This document shows positions 11,289 to 23,197 of a stretch of DNA of 64,000 bases, piece after piece. Below the pieces are notes generated by a model, which searched no databases, was not told the DNA's origin, and saw nothing but the letters and a program-made list of their open reading frames with translations. Location: positions 3,441,967-3,505,966 of the forward strand of contig NW_004450401.1 in assembly GCF_000321225.1 (NCBI RefSeq), written 5' to 3'. The stretch is from Odobenus rosmarus divergens (lineage: Eukaryota > Chordata > Mammalia > Carnivora > Odobenidae). Each line of letters begins with the position of its first letter. Position 1 is the stretch's first letter. The position numbers and the translations under genes are program-made.

Positions 11289-11797
11289 AGAAACTTGCAG
11301 GTCCTTCTAAGTTTGAAGTTGAAGATGTTACTGCACTTTTATTAGAGAAGGCCTAATCCTCTTCTTCATTTTCCATGAACCAAAACCAATTTTCCCTTAG
11401 TAAAAAGTTTTTATTTTATTAGGTGATTAACACCTCTGTATCACATACTATCCCCTTCCTCTTAACTACAAGTTCCAGAATTGTCACAAAAGAGAAAGCA
11501 AGGCCATAGTATCTCTATGAATTTCCTTCATTTTTTCATCCTCACACACCATGAACATGAGCAATACTAAGGACTTTAGAGGTAAAGAAGACTATTCTCA
11601 AGCATCTAATCTCTAGAAGGAAGAAAAAAAAAAAACACTCTAGAAGGACACAGCAAGACCCAACAGTAAGGTTAATCCTTACACTATGTTATCTTTCCTC
11701 TAATGATCATTTTCTCATATTCATCAAGAATAATTACTCATATTAAGCAACTGCAAAGAAGAAAAAAAATCTGGAAATTATGAAAAATTTTCTTCAC

Positions 11798-12067
11798 CTT
11801 TTTAATATCTGTTTTTGTCCTGAGACCCCAGCCCCTCTGTAATGTTCGGAAAATTTCAACCTCTGGATACTGGCGCTTAGTGAAGCACTGGTTTTGGCAG
11901 CGTCCTCCGGCAGGACATACTGTGGGGTGGCACTCATAGAGCAGCATGCGATTGATGCACTCAGAGTCTATCCCACAGGGGTTATCATCAGTAGCTTTAC
12001 AGTTGCAACGGGGAATTTCGGACAAATCTGCAGTGAAGATCTGTACCCTGCCAATAGGACGGTTCAC
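11798..12067 (-). CDS. NSD1: NSD1 exon 18: AWS domain and start of SET
   Basis: 270 bp encoding exactly 90 residues, phase 0 at both ends. It starts [11 protein letters not shown]; the AWS zinc cluster follows with [29 protein letters not shown] and GGRCQNQCF, and the SET domain opens with [21 protein letters not shown] is required for catalysis by the NSD/ASH1/SETD2 group. The donor is AAG|GTGAAG and the acceptor tgcag before GTGAAC. The reading frame 11738-12067 runs past the exon into the intron. Confidence 0.98.
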
Positions 12068-12184
12068 CTGCAGAAGAAATACATACTACAGAACATCAGG
12101 CAAGTCAACACAAGACAACTCAGGACCTATAGAAGGTAGACTTCTTTTCTTTGAAGTTGCATGCCACATTTTACATGATTTTGA

Positions 12185-12610
12185 ACTTAGGGCATTATTC
12201 ACAATAGCTAAATGGGGTACAAATAATGGAATATTATTCAGCTTAAAAAGAAAGGAAATCCTGACACATGTTACAATATGGATGAACCTGGAAGACATTA
12301 TGTTATGTGAAATAAGCCAATGATAAAAAAAACAAATATTGTATATATATATATATATATAAGGTACTTAGAGTAGTGAAAATCATAGAGGAAAAAGTAT
12401 AATGGTAGTTGCCAAGCAATGAGGAGGGGAGAATGGGGAGTTAATGTTTAATGGGTACAGAGTTTCAGTTTTACCAGATGAAAAGAGTTCTAGAGATGGA
12501 TGGTGGTAATGGTTGCAAACATTATGAATGCATTTAATATCACTGAACTGTATAAAAATGATTAAACTAATAAATTTTACATTATCTATATTTTACAATA
12601 AAAAATTGGA
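12185..12610 (+). mobile_element. old L1 3' end
   Basis: Reads 'ggaatattattcagcttaa', 'acaatatggatgaacctgg', 'gaaataagcc', then 'gatggatggtggtaatggtt' and 'actgaactgtataaaaatg'. This is the ORF2 end plus 3' UTR of an old L1. It is interrupted by a (TA)n tract at 12342-12361. Confidence 0.85.
12342..12361. repeat. (TA)n microsatellite
   Basis: About ten TA units inside the old L1. Confidence 0.9.
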
Positions 12611-12714
12611 GGAAAAAAAGATTAAGGCAATCTGACATAAAGCCTCACTTAATATACACATTAGGGATCCCACAAAAATTTTTAAAAAATCATTTTATGA
12701 AAATCATAATTTCA

Positions 12715-12916
12715 GGGCGCCTGGGTGGCTCAAGTCGTTAAGCGTCTGACTTCGGCTCAGGTCATGATCCCAGGGTCCTGGGATCGCGTCCCGCATTGGG
12801 CTCCCTGCTCTGCGGGGAGCCTGCTTCTCCCTCTCCCACTCCCCCTTCTTGTGTTCCTGCTCTCGCTATCTCTCTCTCTGTCAAATAAATAAATAAAATC
12901 TTTAAAAAAAAAAAAG
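12715..12916 (+). mobile_element. SINEC
   Basis: Near-consensus copy (gggcgcctgggtggctcaag through aataaataaaatctt) with target duplication tcataatttca on both sides (ending at 12714 and starting at 12917). Confidence 0.95.
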
Positions 12917-13011
12917 TCATAATTTCAAAGCTGGTAGGCCAAGTTAAGTATAAACTGGGTTTCTGCTATTACCACATGGTGGCGCCACGTTAGCCACCCC
13001 ATTTTTGTTTT

Positions 13012-13193
13012 ATAAAGATTTTTTATTTATTTGATAGAGACACAGCGAGAGGGAACACAAGTAGGGGGAGTGGGAGAGGGAGAAGCAAGCTTCCCGCCGA
13101 GCAGGGAGCCCGATGTGGGACTCGATCCCAGGACCCTGGGATCATGACCTGAGCCGAAGGCAGACGCTTAACGACTGAGCCACCCAGGCGCCC
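13012..13193 (-). mobile_element. SINEC, minus orientation
   Basis: Starts attttttatttatttgatag, has an acacagcgagagggaacaca body, and ends gactgagccacccaggcgcc. Near consensus. Confidence 0.93.
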
Positions 13194-13774
13194 CATAAAA
13201 AAAAATTCTTAAGTGGTAAATGGTTGGCATGAAAATGTCTCTGGATAACTGGGATTCCTCCTGTATGTGAAGAAATAATTTTAATATTTATTATCATAGT
13301 TTGAAATCTTTTTAATAGACTACAGCAATGTCACTCATGTATTTATTTAGAAGTGGTGCTAGTACTAAAAACTATAGTGAATAAAAGAGAGATCAAACAG
13401 CTGCTGTAACACTGAAGCCGTGAGCATTTTCTGAGAAAAAAATAGACATTCCATAACAGATGGATTTGTGCACGTAAGAATGAGTCCCCCGTACCTGTTA
13501 TTATTTCACTTGGAATAGCCAAACTCTGAGTCTTCAAAAACCCATCCCATACATAAAAATTGGCTTTTCAGGAACTTTATGATTCTGATAAATCACTTCA
13601 CTTGCAAGATTATTGTGAGATTAAGAAATATATGTAAAAACTCTAGTACAGAGTCTATCAGCCTCTTAAACATGGTAGATACTATGATTATTCTTTCTTT
13701 TCATGTTCTTTTAATTATTTGTCACATCAAATATTCTAGATTATCACATCCATTCAATCTAAAATCACTATGAC

Positions 13775-13905
13775 TGGGACACCTGGGTGGCTCAGTCAGT
13801 TAAGCATCCAGCTCTTGATCTCAGGGTTGTGAATTTGAGCCCTGCACTGGGCTCCCAGCATGGAGCCTACTTAAAAATATATATATATATATATATAAAA
13901 TAAAA
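13775..13905 (+). mobile_element. short SINEC with (AT)n tail
   Basis: Head gggacacctgggtggctcag, a short body, then (TA)n at about 13878-13897. Target duplication aaatcactatga occurs on both sides. Confidence 0.88.
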
Positions 13906-13960
13906 TGAAATCACTATGATTAACAAAACAGTTATTTCCATCCTCTAAATTCCCAAAAGG

Positions 13961-14146
13961 GGGGGCGCCTGGGTGGCTCAGTCATTAAGCGTCTGCCTTT
14001 GGCACAGGTCATAATCCCGGGGTCCCAGGATTGACCCCACATCACCTGCTTCTCCCTCTCCCGCTCCCCCTGCTTGTGTTCCCTCTCTCACTGTGTCTCT
14101 CTCTGTCAAATAAATAAATACAATCTTTTAAAATAAATAAATAAAT
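13961..14146 (+). mobile_element. SINEC with internal deletion
   Basis: The body jumps from accccacatc to acctgcttctccc, lacking about 20-30 bases. The perfect target duplication aaattcccaaaagg lies at 13947-13960 and 14147-14160. Confidence 0.93.
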
Positions 14147-14337
14147 AAATTCCCAAAAGGTTCCATTTCTAACATTTTAGGTTTTTGCCTCTTCTTTAAC
14201 AATATTATAAAATCTCCAATCTGTTTATAGAAATAAACTGTCCTCAAACCAGTTCTTGATAACACCTTACAAGGATGTAACTCTGCCAGATCTCTTCCCA
14301 GATACTTCAAAATACTGGCAAAGGCTGTACACTTCTT

Positions 14338-14528
14338 GGGGTGCCTGGGTGGCTCAGATGGTTAAGGGTCTGTGCTTGGTTCAGGTCATGAACCCAGAGT
14401 CCTGGGATCAAGCCTCCTGTCAGGCTCCCAGCTCAGCGGGGAGACTGCTTCTGTTGCTTCCCCTGCTTGTGTGCTCTGTCTCTCCTCATAATAAATAAAT
14501 AAAATCTTAAAAAACAAAACAAAACAAA
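14338..14528 (+). mobile_element. SINEC
   Basis: Head ggggtgcctgggtggctcag and tail aataaataaaatcttaaaa, then (AAAAC)n. An imperfect target duplication ctgtacactt / ctgtaaactt is likely. Confidence 0.9.
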
Positions 14529-14878
14529 CCTGTAAACTTTTTGTTAATGGAGGAATACTACTACCACATGTAAAGGGAAGTCACAACCCTGAGGAAAGCA
14601 AACTCTAAGGGGACAGAAGGTAAGGACTGACTCACTCACCTCAGACTGCAGGTCCTACACATAGGGCATTAGAATATACCTGTTTTCATCCTACTCCTTT
14701 TCTCTCTATAAAGATATGTTTCAACCATTCTTTCTTAACATCTGATCTAACTTGTTATTAATCCCAAGTAAGTTTCTTGCCTAACATAACATATAAGCAA
14801 AAACAAACTAACAAAAATACCCCCACATGATTAAGAACAATATAGATACGTAAGTACAGTTAAATGCTCACTCTAGAT

Positions 14879-15152
14879 CAGGGATTGACAAACCTTTCCT
14901 GTAAAAGGCCAGACAGTAAATACTTTGGGCTCTACAGGCTACAGATGTAGCTCAATTCTGTCACTGTGGCATAAAAGAAGCAAAAGACAATTTCTACATA
15001 AGCGTGGATGAGTGTCAAAACGTCATTTATGGGCACTGATATTTGAATTTCATGTAATCTTCATGTCCCTAGAATTATTCTTCTCATTTTAATTTTTTTC
15101 CCAACCATAGTAGGCCAGATTTGGCCCATGGACTATAGTTTGCCAACCCTTG
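14879..15152 (+). mobile_element. hAT-type MITE
   Basis: Starts cagggattgacaaacc and ends gtttgccaacccttg, forming inverted ends. Internal gtaaaaggccagacagtaaa and gccagatttggcccatggac are typical of a common mammalian hAT-Charlie-related family; I do not name the subfamily. Confidence 0.8.
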
Positions 15153-15654
15153 TTCTAAAATTTTTCCTGGAAATGTATTTGTTTTTAAAAAGGTGGGGAG
15201 GGGGTATGGAGGAAAGAAGTTGGCTTCTAAATTCTCTGATTTAGATCACTCCCAGGAAGCTGCTCTCTCAAGAGCTCATTATGCTTGATGTGCAACTCTG
15301 AAATGCCTCCCTTGCTGTTGTCTGACACCTAAGACTGTGGGAACCAGATTCTTTTCCCCCTTTTGAGGCCTAACTACACTTAGAACTCTACGCACTATCT
15401 TATATATCCATGCACAATAACTCCATTTAACTCTCAGTACACCACCACCAGCGTCCATTTAGACCCAATTTTAGGTTTTGAGTATATTTTCTTCAGCAGT
15501 TTTATTTGTAAGGATTGATATTTTATGAATTTTATTTTCTTAGAGGTCTTCTAAAGATCGAAAAGAAAATTCACTTAAAAAAAAAAAGAAAAAAAAAAAC
15601 AACCCTCATTCTATCCTGCAACTACTATGTACATCCATTAAAACCCCTTAAAAA

Positions 15655-15833
15655 GGGCGCCTGGGTGGCTCAGATGGTTAAGCGCCTGCCTTCAGCTCGG
15701 GTCATGATCTCAGGGTCCTGGGATCGAGTCCCGCATCGGGCTCCCTGCTCCTTGGGAGCCTGCTTCTCCCTCTGCCTCTCTCTCTCTCTGTCTCTCATGA
15801 ATAAATAAATGAAATCTTTAAAAAAAAAAAAAA
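15655..15833 (+). mobile_element. SINEC
   Basis: Head gggcgcctgggtggctcaga and tail aataaataaatgaaatcttt. Flanking accccttaaaaa and acccttaaaaaa form the target duplication. Confidence 0.93.
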
Positions 15834-17129
15834 AACCCTTAAAAAATCTAAGCTATATTATGGAATTTTAGTGCTCTTAATTTCCTGTATCTCATAACAT
15901 TTTACTGTTTCACCGTTATTCATAGTTATTCATCAGTCATTCCCACCTTTACCAAGAGACTAAACTAACAAAACAGAAAAATGATGGAATCACAAAACCT
16001 TATGCATGCAACAGCGAAATAGTGACACTTTAGTTTCTCTATTGCATTGCCCAAAGTATTAAATTATCTTTCCAGAAAGTATGAAAGGTTAGAGATAACA
16101 TCTTTGTAGTCTGCTTTTAGTAGGGTTGCTTTAAAAATCCAGGACACCTGATTAAAATTGAATTTCAGATTTTTTTTTTAAATAGTTTTTTTAGTTTCAG
16201 TATGTCCCATGGAATACTTGGGATATACTTGACCACATTAGACTCTAAAGATAGTGATGAAATTGATCTCTACATGAAACCTCAGACTCCAAGACTTCAG
16301 AAACTCAAATATCAATGGCTATACTAACAATGAATTTCTATTGACAAAAAAGAAATATGGTATTCTTATTCAGGCATGACATCACCACAAATATTTTACA
16401 ACAAGAACCTGGGCAGTCTCTTTCTGTTAATAGAGCTAATAGTATTTTCATGTTTTCTGATGTTTGAACATTACAACTAACTTAATAAAAATTGGGTTTT
16501 TAAAGAGAGGTTTTAGTAAATACTTACTAAAATGTCTAAAAAATTTGTTCTTCATTATTCCTGTATTTTTACTTCTATAAATTATTCATAAAAATGATTT
16601 AAAACATTGAAAAATACAAAGGGTCCGTTGCACCCAGATGATAAATGGTGAAGACTCTCTTACTAGGCACATTAGGGGTTAGGTACACATAACATGAATT
16701 CTCCTGACCTTGGGAAACCTAATCATATTGGTTACCTAAAATATCTTTAGTATCAGCCATTACCAAGAAGACTTACCATGTGTATTATTCATACTATCTA
16801 AGGGCTATTTATCATTTTTTATCATGCTTCTTGAGTCCCCTTCAAACTGCAAGATGTTGCCTGTGCACAGACTCTAATCCAGTCCACGTCTATAAGAAGA
16901 CTTTCCAAGGCAACAGAAAAAGTTATCAACACACAACTGACTTTATAGAAGCTGTAGACAATGTGCTAGGAATGGTGCTCTGGAACTTTTTCTTATCTTC
17001 CTTCAAGTTTACACCTCTACCTAAAAGCAACTCTGCTTCTGCTTCCAAACCTCTTCATGAACACAGCAGGAAAACAGTATACTATAACAGGGTCTCTCCT
17101 GGAGAGAGTCTCCTGAGTTTTTTTCTCAC

Positions 17130-17242
17130 CTTTATATGTTTGTAAGGCGGAGGCTTCTTGTCATTCTTTCGGTCTTCCTGCAGCTGTCTTAGCTCTTTTT
17201 GGGCCTTTAACTCCTCAAACCTTGCTGCAGCTTCCTGAAGAG
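17130..17242 (-). CDS. NSD1: NSD1 exon 17: charged helical linker
   Basis: 113 bp. The first two bases complete an Ala codon, and then 37 residues begin [20 protein letters not shown] and end PPPYKHIK. The Ala/Glu/Lys/Arg/Leu pattern suggests a short helix linking PWWP2 to AWS. Acceptor ttag at 17243-17246, donor AAG|GTGAGA. Confidence 0.97.
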
Positions 17243-17355
17243 CTAAGAAAACACACAGCACAAGTCACTTAATCTTGGGTGGAGTTGTTTATTTTGCCGT
17301 TTTTTCCCCTTTAAAGTTGGAGAAAATCCATGTTTTAGACAACAATCAGCCAGCA

Positions 17356-17548
17356 ACTGGGGCTCCTGGGTAGCTCAGTCATTTAAGTGTCTGCCTCCAG
17401 CTTAGGTCATGATCTTGGGGTCTTGGGATCAAGCCCCATATCGGGCTCCCTACTCAGCAGGGAGCCTGCTTCTCCCTCTCCCCCCTCACCCCAACTCGTG
17501 CTCTCTCTCTCAAATAAATAAATAAATAAATCAAATCTTGAAAAAAAA
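17356..17548 (+). mobile_element. SINEC
   Basis: Head ggggctcctgggtagctcag and tail caaataaataaataaataaa. Perfect 12-bp target duplication aatcagccagca at 17344-17355 and 17549-17560. Confidence 0.94.
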
Positions 17549-18312
17549 ATCAGCCAGCACTACACAGAAAACTAAGAAGTACATATTACTGCTATTTTCA
17601 AGTTAATTTATAGTCCCCAGGGTATTCAGATATAGCATTAAGACAAAACATAATCTACCACTACATGGCACAATATAGACTACCAACTTCAGAGGAAAAT
17701 TTAAAACAAAACCAAAACAAATCCAGCTAAATGATTTGAAAAAGCCCACAAATAACATCTCCTAACAAAAACAACAAGACTGTATCTGTTCAGCAAAGTC
17801 ACTGTGCTTAATTAAGCCTAATTCCTTCCTCAGTTCCGAACCTCCTGCCTCCAGAAACATTCTGTCTCCTAGGTGCCAAATAACATGCTGCATTCCTCTG
17901 GAAGAAATTCAAAGTTGAAGTTTTCCTCTCCTTCTTGCCTAATTCTCTAAAGAGCACCTGTCCTAGTCCTCTCCTAAGATTCATTCTGTAAATATCAATT
18001 ATTAGCTGTAATGATACATAGATCTTCATAGCTGATTTTATTCAAGTCCTGTACTTTCATGTGCTTAAAAGACTGTACATATCTTAGAAGTCCAACAAAA
18101 TCTTAAGATTCTCATTCTTTTCCACTTAAAACAAACTTTCCATTCTTCTTTTTTAAAATTCGTTCTTTGTAACCTAGATTAAAAACTCTGAAAAGAACTC
18201 CAATTCTTCCCCCTCTTTCCTCTCTGTAGCTTTCCCCATATTCTGTCAATTCTTTAAAGAAAAGGGTCCATCCCCTTTTCTCCATTTCCCTGTTAAACAT
18301 CTAACAGAGCTT

Positions 18313-18474
18313 TTGTTCTCTGGAGTCGTGTGTGTTGTGTTGTTGTTCTCTGGAGTCGTGTGTGTGTGTGTGTGTGTGTGTTGTTCTCTGGAGTCGTGTG
18401 TGTGTGTGTTGTTCTCTGGAGTCGTGTGTGTGTGTGTGTGTGTTGTTCTCTGGAGTCGTGTGTGTGTGTGTTTT
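18313..18474. repeat. compound minisatellite with (GT)n spacers
   Basis: The block ttgttctctggagtcgtg occurs five times, each followed by a (TG)n run of differing length (about 4 to 14 units). Confidence 0.95.
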
Positions 18475-18892
18475 AAATAATCACTCCTTTCTTGATTCTA
18501 TTTTTCAGCATGTCCTGACTAGTCTGTTTACTTAATGTCTATTCAAGTACCCATCATCCTCACCACCCCAGGGACACTTCACTTCACAATCTTGTCATCT
18601 CTGCCTGGAACTACCAAAACAGCCACATCACAGACATCGCTGGCCATAGCCTCTCACCTTCTATAGTCCCAAAACTCAAAGATTCCTAAAAATTCTGCTC
18701 TGACCATGTAACTTACCTACCACCTTTTCTGGCTAACAGCCCGGTGTTCCCCCAACCCCATATTAAACTATACCACATAACTAGAGGTCATTCACTCAAC
18801 ATGTTAGATTTAACGTATGTTTTCACATGCGCTATCTTCTTGTTAAGATTTTCATTTGTTAACTTCTTCACCGTCAATGTAGGGGTGAAGAG

Positions 18893-19105
18893 AGTGTGGA
18901 TTCTGGAGCCTGAATGCTAGAGTTTGAAACCTTCCTCTACTTACTGGCACTGGCACCTAGGGCAAGTAATTTAACTTTTATGTGCCTCACTTTCCTCATC
19001 TGTAAGATAAGGATAATGACACCTAACTAATACTATTACCACAAGGACTTAAAGCAGAAAACAAACTGAACAGGGCCTGGCAAACAACAAATGATAACGA
19101 TTATT
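18893..19105 (+). mobile_element. MIR SINE
   Basis: Reads gattctggagcctgaatg, ctcactttcctcatctgtaa and the gggcctggcaaacaacaaat tail, all in MIR order. Confidence 0.8.
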
Positions 19106-19814
19106 ATTAAGGTTCACTCCTCAAAAATCACTTGGAAAAAACCAATCCATGACTTCCAAACTTTGATCCCCAGCACAGTTATGCTTCCTCTTGGTCTGTT
19201 CCCATAGCATACCATGCACAGTTCTGCCACAACACGCAATGAATAACATTTTGACTGCTTGTATCTGTGTCCAATTCCCCCATAAAAACATGTATTCTTT
19301 GAAGGCAGAGGCACCCCGCCAGCCCAGGGTTGAGGCATAGGAAGAGTAGAATCCCAGAGCTTCAGCACACTCAGACTTGTGGTAGTCCCTACAACTCTAC
19401 CTTCTCCCCCAGCCTCTGTGGTGGCCAGCTCTACACAGGCAAAGATGTTGGTCAAGTGGTCCCTGACCATCCAAGACTACAAGACTCAAGAGCCAAGCTC
19501 CTATAGTGTTAATACTAATAACCCATATCCACACAGAAATCACATGGCCAACAGGTAAGTGAGGACCCACTGAAATGACATGAGGCAAACGGAACCTTTG
19601 TGAAACTTGTTCCCTATGGACATGATTCTCACTCCCCATCCAGGAAGTTTCACCTGCTTAGAATTTTCTTTGAATCTTCACCTTATGAGAAAGTTTTACC
19701 TGCTTAGAATCTCCACCTCATCATACAAAATCTATATACTTCAATGTCCAAATATCTTCGAATAATAAGAGATACCTATACTGCCTTTCAAAGGACAGCT
19801 AAAGGCAGAAGATA

Positions 19815-19990
19815 ATTATCATTGATCGGATACCAACTATGTGCTCTGCTGGTTATTTTTATTACCTCACTGAATTCCCAGTGCAACCTTTACTCATTAT
19901 ACAGTAAGAGAAAACTGAGGCTCATAGTTGACTCAACTCCTTCTAACCCAAATGTCCCCACTCCTTCACTGCTAGGCCAGCTTAAAAAAA
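19815..19990 (-). mobile_element. MIR SINE, minus orientation
   Basis: Contains accaactatgtgctctgc and cattatacagtaagagaaaa followed by ctgaggctcatagttgac, which is the reverse complement of the MIR core. Confidence 0.65.
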
Positions 19991-20400
19991 TCTCTTTTGA
20001 TTCAGAACATTTATGCTTTGACTTTCACTATTTTATTTTGCTCTATTACTTCTCTGTAACTTCCCTGGAACAAACACAACTCTATTAGAGTTTCTGACTC
20101 TTGTCTAGCAAACCACAGGGTTTAGGCTATAAAATAGTTCCAAAGCTCCAGTACTTGAAAAGATGCTGAGAAAACAGAACTGGTAAGACAAAAACCTCCC
20201 TCAAGGAAATTCCTGTTACATAAAGGCTAGGCTCAAAAATAATGAATTATGTGGATCAACTTTCCTGTAAAATCCTATAGCTGCCGCAGAGAGGAGAACA
20301 CAGCCGCTAACGGAACATATGTGAATTCTAACACATAACAGAATAGATACTTGGGCAACAGAGGTCTGTGTTGGCCTGAGAAACAAAAATATAAAGTTAC

Positions 20401-20606
20401 CTTTTTTATATGTCCCATCCACGCCTTTGCCCATCTTATCCTTGCTGCTCACATCCCCCTCCATATAGGGAAAGACTCGGGCCTGATGTGTCCAGAGATA
20501 GTCATTAGACCCAAAGAAGAGCACAGGGAACTCGCCCACATCATGTCTCATCTTATCGATATTGGAAGGTACAGCTCGAGGATGGCAGATCTCAGCTGGC
20601 CACCAC
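20401..20606 (-). CDS. NSD1: NSD1 exon 16: second PWWP domain
   Basis: 206 bp. One base completes the Arg of GRYR, and then [20 protein letters not shown] opens the [24 protein letters not shown] forms the barrel, and the exon closes at GVDGTYKK plus one base. In this family PWWP domains bind methylated H3K36 and DNA. Donor AAG|GTAACT, acceptor cccag. Confidence 0.98.
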
Positions 20607-20799
20607 CTGGGAAAGGTGAAAACAAGGAAGGAAACCTTTAGAAGACTACAAGACACTAAGAAAATGACCTACCTTTTAGGACAGGAATAAGGAATAGCAA
20701 TGTCTGTCTATCTACATGAAAGTCCAACCTAGTCAATTTTTACAATCTAACTAGAGAACAAATAAGTAGAATGTGCTGAAAACCTGAAAATGGCCATTC

Positions 20800-21080
20800 T
20801 CACAGATGTGCTCACATATATACTTTTTAGACTCAGTTATTTTACTTTAAGGAATCTATAAAGGAAATAATTTAACAGTAAATAATAATTATCTCATAGA
20901 AGATATAAACAAAGCTTTGACTATAATGTTCACTGAAGTATTATCTATAAGAATGAAAACCTGGAAACAATCGAAATGCCCAACATTTAGGGAACGTTAA
21001 AGTACCTATAGTATATGATACAATGAAATATAATTTAGCCTTTAAAAAGGAAAAGTTTCAATAATTGTGAGGGGCATAGA
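20800..21080 (+). mobile_element. old LINE fragment (L1-like ORF2 end)
   Basis: Phrases such as ttactttaaggaatctataa, gaaaacctggaaacaatcga and cctttaaaaaggaaaa resemble the diverged ORF2 end of old L1 copies. Strongly decayed. Confidence 0.5.
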
Positions 21081-21956
21081 ACAATGACACCAAGAAATGC
21101 CTCCGAAAATAAAAAGCATGTAAATTAATGCTTTACGTCCACTTTAGGAAGACAATTTGGCATTAGCTATTTCAGCTGGAAACCCCTATTCCTAGAAAAA
21201 CTGTGCATGTACACTAAGGAACACTGACAAAATGCTCATAGTCCAAAGAGGAGAATGGATAAACGAACTGCACTGTTTTGTTAAGACTATATCAAGAAGA
21301 AATGTAGAACAGCAAAGTATGAACTAGAGCACTGCACTAACTACTATTAAATCTCAGGAGCTTAACAGTAAATGAAAAAAGCAAGTTGCAGGAAAATATA
21401 GCAACAATTTCTTTATGAAAAGGTCTAAAACATGCAGAACAAAACATTATACGTGTGGTAAACCATTACAGCAAGGCAAAGGAATAAAAAACACAAAATG
21501 CAGTATAGTGCTTACCTCTCGGGGTGGGGAGAGAGTGGATTCAGAAAGGGTCATGGAGGGAGTCTCAAAAGTACTAGAAATATGCTATTTTCTTTAAATG
21601 GGAGGTACATACACAGATATTCCTTTCTGATTCTTTTAAATCACGCATGTTATGATATTCTTTTGTATGTTCCATGTTTAATAAAAATAATTTTAAAAAG
21701 GAAAAGACACAAAACTGAGTATAAAATATAAGGCCAATTATTTTGAGGGTACATGCATTGGTGTGTCTCTAAGAAAATACTCCAAACTGTTAGCAATGTA
21801 TCTTTCTTGTTTGTTATGGATTTTATTTTCATTAATGAATTCTCTACAGGGAATATGTATTATTCCTATAATCACAAAACATAAAAATTAGTTTTTTTCT
21901 TTTGTAATGGAAAATTAATGGGGAGAAGGGTGGACCTTGCTTAATCAGAAAAATTA

Positions 21957-22005
21957 TGAAGGAAGGAAGGAAGGAAAAGAAAAAAAAGAAAAGAAAAGAA
22001 AAAGA
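21957..22005. repeat. purine-rich (GAAG)n/(GAAAA)n tract
   Basis: aaggaaggaaggaaggaaaa is followed by AAAAG repeats. It lies 85 bases beyond the donor side of exon 15. Confidence 0.9.
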
Positions 22006-22089
22006 GTTAAGCACTGTATCTGAGATCCCAAGAAACAGAGGATGGGATGGTAAAAGAAGTCAGTGCCAATTTCCTTCATGCTCACTCAC

Positions 22090-22246
22090 CTGTATCGTCC
22101 AACTTTTACCCAGACAATTTCCCTGTAATGTGGCTTTTTGCCTGCCTTACAATCATTGCAATACCAGTTTCCTTCAGGGATATCAATGTTCAGGCATTCA
22201 CGATGAAAAGCAGCAGGGCAAGAATCACAGCACAGAAGGCTGCCTC
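22090..22246 (-). CDS. NSD1: NSD1 exon 15: PHD finger and start of PWWP2
   Basis: 157 bp. It completes the Gly of SEGG, then [20 protein letters not shown] and GNWYCNDC supply most ligands of a PHD finger whose first Cys pair (CFVC) is in exon 14. The end, [11 protein letters not shown], is the first strand of PWWP2. The acceptor is cccacag and the donor CAG|GTGAGT, a consensus site. Confidence 0.98.
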
Positions 22247-23197
22247 CTGTGGGAATCAAAAAATCTGGCACTCAGAATCACAAGACTGCATATAATAACC
22301 CAGCTGAAACAGCTTTTGCTCCTAACCAATTATTTATCTCCCAGCGAAGGGCTTAGTAATTTAGTTATTCAGAAAGACTTCTACAAGAGCACTTATTCCC
22401 TCTCCAATATTCCCTCTGAACCACAACCTTGAGGGTTTGTTACACTCACAGCAAATAAACATGAGGTCCTATTGGCAAAATTAGGTTAGGGCAGTGAGGT
22501 CAGAGGTCAACCGCTCAAAGTCAAGTATGGGCATATACACATTTCTTTCTCTTCACTAAAAGACAATACGCTAAATTTTCCACAGCGAACAGTAAATAAT
22601 CACATCTATTTGAAGACTACACAGTGAATAAATGGCACAGTAATGTTTAACACATAAGTAGTCCCCATATGGTCAGTTCCTTTCCCCTTTTTAAATTACT
22701 CTTTTATCTTTTTTATGTTTGGCACTCTGACACCTATGGGCTCTTTTCAGAATAACATTTATAAACATTAACCTAACACATAAATTAAAAGGACACTGTT
22801 ACATTAAGGTATAATTATTAAATGTTAAAATAAGAGATTAGAGTTACATATGTTTCTTTGTAATACATAAGATCTAGCAGTAACAATGATTGCAAAATAT
22901 TTTAAGATATCTACAACTGAAATATCTGTGATTTTCACTGGTGACAAAAATCATAGGTACTAATGTGGTTTATTGCCTAAACTTAGTTAAATAAATGTTC
23001 TCCCCTTCTTCACTGAGGTTTTCAGACACCAGGATAATTACATATACTGCAATTACAATGAATTTTCACTTCCTAAAGATTTTCAGAGTAATTCAGTTTA
23101 TGTATCTGAGGCTGAAATCCTCATAGTTTCAGACTATAAAAAATTTCAGATAAAGAGGATTCATATTTAAGGAATATAATAAATACCCTATTATCTT

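Larger units (their letters stand above)
10111..11797 (-). other. NSD1: intron 18
   Basis: Contains an L2-like stretch (10555-10945) and a young, 5'-truncated L1 (11100-11288). The remaining parts, 10111-10550 and 11305-11797, are unique AT-rich sequence. Confidence 0.9.
12068..17129 (-). other. NSD1: intron 17
   Basis: Repeat-rich: old L1 (12185-12610), six SINEC copies between 12715 and 15833, and a hAT MITE (14879-15152). Stretches 13200-13770, 15160-15640 and 15840-17129 show nothing that I can name. Confidence 0.9.
17243..20400 (-). other. NSD1: intron 16
   Basis: Holds a SINEC (17356-17548), a compound (GT)n minisatellite (18313-18474) and two MIR copies (18893-19105, 19815-19990). 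Stretches 17560-18310, 18480-18890 and 19110-19810 show no recognisable feature. Confidence 0.9.
20607..22089 (-). other. NSD1: intron 15
   Basis: Has an old LINE-like stretch at about 20800-21080 and a purine repeat (21957-22005). Other parts are AT-rich with nothing I can identify. Confidence 0.9.

Noticed and set aside
18313..18474. CRISPR-like spaced repeats
   Set aside because: The spacers are (GT)n runs, not unique sequence, and this is a mammalian intron.
21956..22432. 158-residue plus frame over exon 15
   Set aside because: It begins in a purine repeat and crosses the antisense of NSD1 exon 15.
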